In this document: one piece after another, positions 6,283-11,282 of the stretch | Numbering within the stretch: the stretch's first letter is position 1 | Layout of the letters: the number at the start of each line of letters is the position of its first letter | Assembly: GCA_964462125.1 (NCBI GenBank) | Contig: CAYWXT010000193.1 | Location: forward strand, 1 to 11,282 | Length of the DNA: 11,282 bases | Direction of reading: 5' to 3' | From: JAWLFY01 sp964462125 | GTDB lineage: Bacteria; Planctomycetota; Planctomycetia; Pirellulales; Pirellulaceae | Translations under genes and position numbers: made by a program | Notes under the pieces: model-generated | Databases searched by the model: none | Told to the model about the DNA's origin: nothing | Seen by the model: only the letters and a program-made list of their open reading frames with translations

Positions 6283-8037
6283 ATGTCGATCGATCGATCC
6301 TACCATTGGACCCTCCGGATGCTCTGCGCCGCTGGCCTGCTGCTGATGCTCACCGCCCCTGGACCAGCGGCGGCGGAGGAAACGCAACAGACGGAGGAAC
6401 AGGCCGAGGAGAACCTTGCGGCGGAACAACCCGAGGCCGAACGGGGCGACGACGCTGACCCGGGACAGGCCGACTTGGACGAGGCGGTACTCAAACGGAT
6501 TGGCGCCGAGTCGACGACGCAGCTGCAAGCGGTGGTCGCGCTGCTTGAATCGGCCCTCGCGAAGGGACTCAGTGACGAGAACCGCTCGTTCGCCAAGAAG
6601 ATGCTCGGCAGCGTGCAGCTTCAACTCGGCCAAAGCTACGCCAGTGAGATGATCCAGGCCGGAGGTCGCCGCCAGCTCCAGCTCCGCGATCAAGCGCTGG
6701 AAACGCTCCAGGAGGCGACCGAGAACGATCCGTCGCAGGTCGAAGCCTACCTGCTGATCGCCCGGTTGAACGTGCTGCCCGATGGGGACCAAGGGGCGAT
6801 CGTCGAGGCGACGACCAAGGCGATTGAACTTCTGGAGGACGAACCCGAGGAGCGGAGCAAGGTCCTTGTGCTGCGCGCCTTGGCGCAGGAGACCAACCCG
6901 GAAAAACTCGAAGACCTCGACGCCGCGATCACCGCGGATCCCAACAACGCCGAAGCGTTGCAAGCCCGTGCGGCGGTCCGGATGCAGCTAGGCAACGTTG
7001 AGGGGGCGGTCGAGGACCTGCAGAGTGTCTTGACACGCGATCCCTCCAACCAGGCAATCGCCCAAGCCGCCGTACAGCAACTGGTGGAGCTCGACCGCAC
7101 CGACGACGCCTTGTCCCTGTTGGGCGAGACGATCGAGGCCCAACCGAGTGAAGCTTTGTATCGATTACGGGCGATCCTTTACCGCATGGACGGCAAGGAA
7201 GAGGAAGCCTTGGCCGATTTGAACAAGGCCCTCGCGATGCAGCCGAAAGACCCGGTGGCACTGCTGCAACGGGCCGAGATCTCGATCTTCAACGGCGACA
7301 TCAAGGGGGCCAAACGAGATTTGCAAAGCGCTGTGGACCTCGCCCCGCAAGTCGCCGACGCAACCCAGGCGATTTACGTGCGGTGCCTGATCGCCAACGA
7401 AGAGGGACGCACCGCCGACGCGATCAACGGCATGAAGGAGTTGGTCTCCCGCGAGCCGGACAACGCAGCGCGCCGCTACCAACTCGCCAATCTTTATCAG
7501 GTCGACAACCGCCCCCGGAAGGCGATCGAAACGTTGAGCGAGCTCTTGGAACGCGAGCCCGGCAACACGCTCGCACTCCGCTCCCGCGCCGACGCCCGCT
7601 TGGCCGTCGGCGAGCACGCCGAGGCGGTGCGAGACTACGAGCAAGCACTGGAAGGCATCGAGGAGGAACCGTCGAGCGAGCAGGCAGGCATCTTCAATAA
7701 CTTGGCGTGGGTGCTGTCGACCTCCCCGGAATCCGACGTTCGCGACGGGGAGCGGGCACTGGAGTACGGGGAGAAAGCGGCTGAGTTGACCGACTTTCAA
7801 GAAGCCCACATCCTCAGCACCCTGGCCGCTTGCTATGCCGAGACCGGCGACTTTGAAAAGGCGATCCACTGGAGTGAAAAGTCAGTGGAACTGGGGCGAG
7901 CGGACGAGCACGAGCAGCTGGAGCAACTCGAACAGGAACTGGAAAGCTACCGCAAAGGCGAACCGTGGCGAGAGAAACAGGAGACCGAGGAGAATCAAGT
8001 TCCGCTGCTGGACACCAAAGATCTGATCGAGACCTGA
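6283..8037 (+). CDS. Exported tetratricopeptide-repeat protein
   Basis: 584 residues from ATG 6283. The signal peptide is MSIDRSYHWTLRML followed by a Leu/Ala-rich core, with cleavage probably near AAA-EE at 29-33. Mature residues 33-68 are strongly acidic and likely disordered. From about 135 to 535 the protein is a chain of TPR helix pairs, for example DAAITADPNNAEALQARAAV (213-232), ADLNKALAMQPKDPVALLQR (311-330) and TLSELLEREPGNTLALRSRA (417-436). It ends with FNNLAWVLSTSPESDVRDGE (471-490), a C-terminal form common in planctomycete TPR proteins. A charged helix (543-570) closes it. TPR arrays are protein-docking scaffolds; the partner is unknown. An upstream in-frame GTG at 6208 is rejected because it would bury the signal peptide. 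No Shine-Dalgarno is seen. Its 3' end overlaps the kinase gene by 73 nt, so it is probably co-transcribed and may be an envelope partner of that system. Confidence 0.92.
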   Translation: MSIDRSYHWTLRMLCAAGLLLMLTAPGPAAAEETQQTEEQAEENLAAEQPEAERGDDADPGQADLDEAVLKRIGAESTTQLQAVVALLESALAKGLSDENRSFAKKMLGSVQLQLGQSYASEMIQAGGRRQLQLRDQALETLQEATENDPSQVEAYLLIARLNVLPDGDQGAIVEATTKAIELLEDEPEERSKVLVLRALAQETNPEKLEDLDAAITADPNNAEALQARAAVRMQLGNVEGAVEDLQSVLTRDPSNQAIAQAAVQQLVELDRTDDALSLLGETIEAQPSEALYRLRAILYRMDGKEEEALADLNKALAMQPKDPVALLQRAEISIFNGDIKGAKRDLQSAVDLAPQVADATQAIYVRCLIANEEGRTADAINGMKELVSREPDNAARRYQLANLYQVDNRPRKAIETLSELLEREPGNTLALRSRADARLAVGEHAEAVRDYEQALEGIEEEPSSEQAGIFNNLAWVLSTSPESDVRDGERALEYGEKAAELTDFQEAHILSTLAACYAETGDFEKAIHWSEKSVELGRADEHEQLEQLEQELESYRKGEPWREKQETEENQVPLLDTKDLIET

Positions 8038-9185
8038 AATCGGACCAAGGCCAGCATTTTCGCCTGGTCGCCGACGCCACCTACGACTGGGAATCCTGGC
8101 TCTCTCCGTCGGGCGAGCCACTGTGGGTCAACCCGGCGGTGGAGCGGATCACCCGGTACACGGTCGAGGAATGCCTGGCGATGCCCGGCTATCCGCTCCC
8201 CATGGTCGCCGAGGAGGACCGTCAGCGGGTCCGCGAACTGTTTGCCGAAATCTTGGCAATGCGTTCGGGCAATGACGTCGAGTTTCGGGTGCGGCGCCGC
8301 GATGGGCAGATGGTATGGGTCGCCATTTCCTGGCAACCGATGTTCCATGGGGAATCCCACCTGGGGTTTCGAACCAGCATCCGGGACATCTCCCGGAAAC
8401 AAAAGCTCCGCGAAGCGCTTCGGATGCACGCCGAAAATCTGGAGGAACTGGTCAAAGAGCGTTCCGAGCGACTCCGACGCTTGGAACGCAAGCAAACGGA
8501 AATGGAAAAACTCGCCGCGCTGGGACAACTCGCCGCTTCGGTCGCACACGAAATCAACAATCCCTTGGCCGGTATCCGCAATGCCTTGACTCTGATCAAA
8601 TCGGAGCAACCGAGCGAGGGCGACCACCAGAAGCTGTTCGAGCTGATTGACAAGGAGATCGATCGGATGAGTGAGATTGTGCAGCAGATGTACCAATCCT
8701 ATCGCCGCCGATCGTCTCCCACGCGAACCATCGACTTGGCCAATCTCATCAACGAAGTGCTTTATTTCCTCACTCCCGTTGCCAATTCGCGACCGGTGGT
8801 CGTGGAGAACCGTTGTGACCCCACCCCGGCATGGGTCGAGTTACCGGAGGATGAGGTCAAGCAAGTCGTTTACAATCTGGTCCGCAACGCAATCCAGGCA
8901 TCACCGCAGGGCCAGGTGGTCCAGGTCGAGTTGCACCGGCACGACGAAGGCTTTCAAGTCGACGTGATTGACCAGGGGGCGGGGATCTCCGATGACGACC
9001 TCCCCTCCATCTTTGAGCCTTTTTTCAGCACCAAAGGAAACGATTCCGGTGGTGGGCTCGGGCTCGGGCTGTCCGTTTCTCAATCGCTGTTGGATTCGAT
9101 GGGGGGGCGGATTGACGTCAAGACGTTACCGGGACACGGCAGCCGGTTTTCTGCCATCTTTCCCCATCGGGTCGACCATGATTGA
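7965..9185 (+). CDS. Cytosolic PAS-domain sensor histidine kinase (NtrB-like)
   Basis: 406 residues from GTG 7965, the only standard start codon in frame before the PAS domain; AAAGG lies about seven bases upstream. There is no signal peptide or membrane segment. Domains: PAS 31-144 with its C-terminal cap (FRVRRRDGQMVWVAISWQPM, 107-126), a coiled-coil linker 145-185, the HisKA dimerisation helix with phospho-accepting His195 in ASVAHEINNP, and the HATPase domain with N-box Asn304/Asn308, G1 DQGAGI (336-341), F-box FEPFFSTK (350-357) and G2 GGGLGLGLS (362-370). All catalytic motifs are intact, so it should autophosphorylate and donate to the response regulator that starts 13 bases after its stop. 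The PAS ligand cannot be deduced; no heme or flavin signature is evident. The 73-nt overlap with the TPR gene suggests coupled translation. Confidence 0.94.
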   Translation: MARETGDRGESSSAAGHQRSDRDLKSDQGQHFRLVADATYDWESWLSPSGEPLWVNPAVERITRYTVEECLAMPGYPLPMVAEEDRQRVRELFAEILAMRSGNDVEFRVRRRDGQMVWVAISWQPMFHGESHLGFRTSIRDISRKQKLREALRMHAENLEELVKERSERLRRLERKQTEMEKLAALGQLAASVAHEINNPLAGIRNALTLIKSEQPSEGDHQKLFELIDKEIDRMSEIVQQMYQSYRRRSSPTRTIDLANLINEVLYFLTPVANSRPVVVENRCDPTPAWVELPEDEVKQVVYNLVRNAIQASPQGQVVQVELHRHDEGFQVDVIDQGAGISDDDLPSIFEPFFSTKGNDSGGGLGLGLSVSQSLLDSMGGRIDVKTLPGHGSRFSAIFPHRVDHD

Positions 9186-9186
9186 G

Positions 9187-9191
9187 AGGAG
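9187..9191 (+). promoter_or_regulatory. Shine-Dalgarno sequence for the response regulator
   Basis: AGGAG lies seven bases before GTG 9199 and only three before another GTG at 9195 that is in a different frame. The spacing supports 9199, the frame that encodes the receiver domain. Confidence 0.7.
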
Positions 9192-9198
9192 ATCGTGA

Positions 9199-10344
9199 GT
9201 GCCACCGCGAAACCCACGATTGCTGATCGCCGATGATGAGCCGTTGTATCTGGAAACCACCTCTCAATTACTTACCAAGGCGGGCTTCGAGTGCGTTTGT
9301 GTCGCCGATGCCAAGGCGGCGGTTGCCGCGCTGCGCGAACAGCAGATCGATCTGCTACTGACCGACCTGAACATGCCGGGCAACCTCAAACTGGAGTTGC
9401 TTCGTTCCGGGCGCAGCCAGTGGCCCGAGGTTCCGGTGATCGTCGTCACAGGCGTCCCTTCGCTCCCGACTGCGATCGCGGCCCGCGCGATTCACCGCGC
9501 CAGCCGCCGGCGCGCGGGACCGTTCCAGGTCATCGACTGCACCGCGATCCCGGAATCGTTGTTCGAATCGCTCCTGTTTGGGCACGCCAAGGGGGCCTTC
9601 ACCGGGGCGGCTCAAGACCAGCCGGGCTTGTTGGTTCGCAGCGATGGAGGCACCACCTTTTTCGACGAAATCGGCGAACTGCCGCTGACGCTGCAACCGA
9701 AGTTGCTGCGTGTGATTCAAGAACAGACATTCATGCCGGTGGGGAAGACAAAGCCGATCCAACTCAATACCCGATTCATCTGTGCTACCAATCGCAATCT
9801 GTTGGCGGAAGTCGACGAGGGGCGTTTTCGCCAAGATCTGTTCTACCGGCTCAGTGTGTTGCATCTCGAGTTGCCCCCGTTGCGTGAACGCGGCGACGAC
9901 GTGATCGAGCTCGCCCAGCATTTCCTTGATCAGTTGGCGGGACCGGAACAACGCATCAACGGCTTCACGGATGCCTGTCTCCGGCGTCTGCGATCGCATC
10001 CTTGGCCCGGCAATGCCCGGGAGCTGAGAAACGCGGTCGAGAGTGCCATCGCGCTGTGCCGTTCGTCCCGCATCGATGTTGACGATCTGCCGGCTTGGAT
10101 CGTCAATCCGGAGCGGTCGCCCACGGAGTCGGCTGCGGCGACGAACGTCTCCGGCACCGTGTTGGCGATGTCCCGGAACCAGGCCCTCGGCTGCGCCGAC
10201 AAACGCTATTTCGAGACCTTGCTGGCGAGCTGCGAAGGGAACATCTCCCGTGCGGCACGGCACGCGGGGCTGTCGCGTCAAACGCTGCACAAACATCTAA
10301 AAAAACACAATATAGCCGCTGACAAGTTTCGCCCGAGCGCCTAA
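9199..10344 (+). CDS. NtrC-family sigma-54 response regulator with an internal deletion removing Walker A
   Basis: 381 residues, against roughly 450-480 for the family. The receiver begins normally: acidic pocket Asp12-Asp13-Glu14, phospho-acceptor Asp56 in LLLTDLNMP and Thr84 in IVVTG. At residues 91-98 the text runs from receiver helix 4 (SLPTAIA) straight into ARAIHRASRR, which in relatives directly follows GESGTGKELV. The receiver beta-5/Lys-Pro segment, the linker and the start of the AAA+ domain with Walker A are missing, in frame. Still present are GAFTGA (132-137, sigma-54 contact), Walker B FFDEIGE (154-160), arginine-finger region FRQDLFYRL (210-218), WPGNARELRN (269-278) and a Fis-type helix-turn-helix NISRAARHAGLSRQTLHKHL (348-367). 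As written it can probably bind DNA but not ATP in the usual way. It is encoded 13 bases after its presumed kinase, and a sigma-54 promoter lies just downstream. Confidence 0.88.
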   Translation: MPPRNPRLLIADDEPLYLETTSQLLTKAGFECVCVADAKAAVAALREQQIDLLLTDLNMPGNLKLELLRSGRSQWPEVPVIVVTGVPSLPTAIAARAIHRASRRRAGPFQVIDCTAIPESLFESLLFGHAKGAFTGAAQDQPGLLVRSDGGTTFFDEIGELPLTLQPKLLRVIQEQTFMPVGKTKPIQLNTRFICATNRNLLAEVDEGRFRQDLFYRLSVLHLELPPLRERGDDVIELAQHFLDQLAGPEQRINGFTDACLRRLRSHPWPGNARELRNAVESAIALCRSSRIDVDDLPAWIVNPERSPTESAAATNVSGTVLAMSRNQALGCADKRYFETLLASCEGNISRAARHAGLSRQTLHKHLKKHNIAADKFRPSA

Positions 10345-10351
10345 TCGCTTC

Positions 10352-10375
10352 GGGTGTCGCGTCCGCTTGACACCC
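10352..10375 (+). terminator. Hairpin just after the response regulator gene
   Basis: GGGTGTC (10352-10358) and GACACCC (10369-10375) form a perfect 7-bp stem, extendable by one G-T pair, seven bases after the stop codon. No T-run follows, so it may be a 3'-end-stabilising hairpin or a weak terminator. The TTGACA inside it is therefore less likely to be a -35 box. Confidence 0.5.
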
Positions 10376-10383
10376 TTCACAGC

Positions 10384-10430
10384 TTAACGGTCGCGATTTC
10401 TTTACACCTCTTGTAGCCGCGACCAGTTAA
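10384..10430. repeat. 12-bp interrupted inverted repeat, possible activator site or antiterminator
   Basis: TTAACGGTCGCG (10384-10395) is complementary to CGCGACC-a-GTTAA (10418-10430) with a single bulged A; 22 bases separate the arms. It lies about 40-85 bases upstream of the sigma-54 promoter. It could be a paired binding site for a dimeric Fis-type helix-turn-helix protein, or an RNA stem. As RNA it is incompatible with the terminator hairpin at 10415-10437, because both use 10418-10430. Confidence 0.55.
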
Positions 10431-10440
10431 CGCGGTTTTT
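10415..10440 (+). terminator. Rho-independent terminator-like hairpin
   Basis: AGCCGCG (10415-10421) pairs with CGCGGTT (10431-10437), including one G-T pair, around a 9-base loop, and five T residues occupy 10436-10440. It would end transcripts from the TPR-kinase-regulator run before the sigma-54 promoter begins. The stem is short (five G-C pairs at its core), so read-through is likely. Confidence 0.55.
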
Positions 10441-10467
10441 CTCGGTGTTTTGCGAATTTCTTCCGCT

Positions 10468-10482
10468 GGGCACACCGCTTGC
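10468..10482 (+). promoter_or_regulatory. Sigma-54 (RpoN) -24/-12 promoter
   Basis: GGGCAC (10468-10473), five bases, then TTGC (10479-10482) followed by AAA. This differs from the consensus TGGCAC-N5-TTGC at one position only. The invariant GG (10469-10470) and GC (10481-10482) are exactly ten bases apart. Transcription would start near 10494, giving a leader of about 120 bases to the ATG at 10614. The gene immediately upstream encodes a sigma-54 activator-family protein, which strengthens the call. Confidence 0.72.
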
Positions 10483-10496
10483 AAATGGATTTGCAA
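10479..10496. repeat. Perfect inverted repeat overlapping the -12 element
   Basis: TTGCAAAT (10479-10486) and ATTTGCAA (10489-10496) are perfect 8-base arms around GG. They span from the TTGC of the sigma-54 promoter to the predicted start of transcription. A protein bound here would block the promoter, so it could be an operator; it may also be coincidental. Confidence 0.6.
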
Positions 10497-10499
10497 AGC

Positions 10500-10524
10500 C
10501 CAGTGAATAGCTACTGTTCACTGG
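10500..10524 (+). other. Strong stem-loop at the predicted 5' end of the mRNA leader
   Basis: CCAGTGAATAG (10500-10510) pairs with CTGTTCACTGG (10514-10524): 11 pairs including one T-G, with a CTA triloop. It begins about six bases after the predicted sigma-54 start. No T-run follows, so it is not a terminator; a 5' stabilising hairpin is the simplest role. Confidence 0.6.
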
Positions 10525-10541
10525 ACGAGTTTGACTATCAA

Positions 10542-10586
10542 CCAAAGGGGCGAGATTCGCATTCCACGTTGGCTCGCCACGTTTGG
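10542..10586 (+). other. Second, imperfect stem-loop in the leader
   Basis: CCAAA (10542-10546) pairs with TTTGG (10582-10586), and GGCGAG (10549-10554) with CTCGCC (10573-10578), separated by a small internal loop (two and three bases) and with an 18-base apical loop. It ends 15 bases before the GAGG ribosome binding site. It could be a regulatory leader structure, but an 11-bp interrupted stem in GC-rich DNA can arise by chance. Confidence 0.35.
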
Positions 10587-10613
10587 ATCCCCAAGTAAAT
10601 TGAGGCGTTCGAT

Positions 10614-11003
10614 ATGTATCAATCCAAGTTACTCCGAAGGCTGGCGTGCTCGACAATGGTGTTGTCCATGGCGCTGATGACGCCGGCGGTGGTGGAGGCC
10701 AGCGGTGCCAAGGCGAGGTCATCGGTCGACCGCCGACTGAGACCGGGTCAAGGGTATTTCCAGAGTTCGGTGCAGACTCGCTCCGTTCCCCGGACCTATT
10801 CACGTGCGTCGTCCAACGGTGTGATCAGGCGGTACTTTGCTCCTTCACGTCGGGCTCCTGCGCGTACCGCGCGCCGAGCGCCGGCGGCCCGTTCCAGTTC
10901 TCCAGCGGTCCGCCGTTACGTGGTGCCGCAGGAAACGGTTTCACAACCGGTCGATCGTCAGCCGGTTCGACGCGCCCGACCGCGGATCCAAGTCGACCAG
11001 TGA
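10614..11003 (+). CDS. Small exported arginine-rich protein
   Basis: 129 residues from ATG 10614; GAGG (10602-10605) lies eight bases upstream. The N-terminus is a clear signal peptide: MYQSKLLRRL, a hydrophobic core CSTMVLSMALM, and a likely cut after VEA at 27-29. The mature part has about 22 Arg and one Lys in some 100 residues, only four acidic residues and no Cys. It contains many Arg-Arg pairs and Ala-Pro/Ser-rich stretches (RRAPARTARRAPAARSSS, 79-96), so it is probably disordered and strongly basic. No family is recognised. It could bind acidic partners in the envelope, such as nucleic acid, polysaccharide or acidic proteins; this is inference. It has its own sigma-54 promoter and a strong terminator, so it is a single-gene transcript placed directly after a sigma-54 activator-type gene. 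An overlapping open frame from 10646 lacks a signal peptide and ribosome site. Confidence 0.8.
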   Translation: MYQSKLLRRLACSTMVLSMALMTPAVVEASGAKARSSVDRRLRPGQGYFQSSVQTRSVPRTYSRASSNGVIRRYFAPSRRAPARTARRAPAARSSSPAVRRYVVPQETVSQPVDRQPVRRARPRIQVDQ

Positions 11004-11091
11004 CGAACTCTGGCCGACGCCTTGATCAAGACCGACGATCATTGATGGAGTCAAACGACCGCTGAACGAGAGCGGCCCCGAACTCCCCCAG

Positions 11092-11129
11092 ACCAGCTGG
11101 CGACCGGTATCGGTTGCCAGCTGGTTTTT
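11092..11129 (+). terminator. Strong rho-independent terminator
   Basis: ACCAGCTGGCGACCG (11092-11106) pairs with CGGTTGCCAGCTGGT (11111-11125): 15 pairs with one G-T, a GTAT loop, and TTTTT at 11125-11129. It lies 88 bases after the stop of the Arg-rich protein gene. A smaller hairpin, CCGCT/AGCGG, at 11059-11075 precedes it. Confidence 0.93.
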
Positions 11130-11282
11130 CTTGCGCGCTGCGATCCCCTGGCTTCACCATGTCGCCGGAAACAACGCGATTCCCTGAAGGCGAGCGACCG
11201 GAAACATCGCTTTTCCAAAGCCCGCGGGGCAGAGACGAGGGGGGGGCAGGCTGATCGCGTTTAGGGTGCCTCTCGGCGGAAA
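11130..11282. other. Non-coding tail without recognised features
   Basis: After the terminator there is no convincing gene. CCGGAAACA occurs twice (11165-11173 and 11198-11206) and a run of eight G lies at 11239-11246. It is probably the upstream region of a gene beyond the window. Confidence 0.5.

Noticed and set aside
9195..9236. GTG at 9195 as the start of the response regulator (reading Ser-Ala-Thr-Ala-Lys-Pro)
   Set aside because: This frame stops within 14 codons and sits only three bases from AGGAG. It would need a frameshift, whereas GTG 9199 has good spacing and leads directly into the receiver domain.
10367..10395. TTGACA at 10367-10372 as a sigma-70 -35 box
   Set aside because: No -10-like sequence sits 16-18 bases downstream, and the hexamer is part of the 10352-10375 hairpin.
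10646..11065. 139-codon open frame overlapping the Arg-rich protein gene
   Set aside because: No ribosome binding site, no signal peptide and low-complexity composition; the frame from 10614 has both a Shine-Dalgarno and a signal peptide.

Overview
The window looks like a piece of a high-GC (about 60-65%) chromosome from the phylum Planctomycetota, probably a Pirellulales/Rhodopirellula-like organism. This rests on recalled family resemblance, not on a search: a 182-residue protein with a planctomycete-type conserved core, a FabF paralogue that has lost its catalytic cysteine, a short secretin-related exported protein, a TPR protein with the planctomycete-style NNLAW...TSP C-terminal repeat, and a sigma-54 type two-component pair. 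There are no tRNA or rRNA genes, insertion sequences, integrases or CRISPR arrays.

Layout. (1) 1-1549, plus strand: the C-terminal part of a large, very acidic exported protein. It has Asp-Pro/Glu-Pro and (E-D/E-D-A-D-S/T)n repeats, followed by a domain like the C-terminus of SurA/PpiD chaperones. Its reading frame is broken by a one-base slip at 51-55. (2) 1668-2216, plus strand: a conserved protein of unknown function. (3) Converging on it, three minus-strand genes read from right to left: a D-2-hydroxyacid dehydrogenase (6115-5144), a secretin-related exported protein (5067-3799) and a degenerate beta-ketoacyl synthase (3638-2322). A 3.25-copy 16-bp tandem repeat fills the convergent gap. 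(4) From 6283, plus strand, a tightly packed run: exported TPR protein, PAS-histidine kinase (overlapping it by 73 nt), then an NtrC-family response regulator 13 nt further on. (5) 10345-10613: a structure-rich intergenic region with a post-gene hairpin, a terminator, a larger inverted repeat that competes with that terminator, and a near-consensus sigma-54 promoter. (6) 10614-11003: a small, very arginine-rich exported protein, followed by an excellent rho-independent terminator (11092-11129).

The right half may work as one circuit. The kinase would phosphorylate the regulator, and a sigma-54 activator would be needed to fire the -24/-12 promoter in front of the small Arg-rich protein gene. 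The striking problem is that the regulator lacks the end of its receiver domain and the start of its AAA+ domain, including Walker A, while keeping GAFTGA, Walker B, the arginine fingers and the DNA-binding helix-turn-helix, all in one open frame. Either the gene carries an in-frame deletion (real or from assembly), or it is a repurposed non-ATPase regulator. The other points most worth checking are the synthase with Glu in place of the nucleophilic Cys and Asn in place of one catalytic His, and the frameshift in the repeat tract of the first gene.
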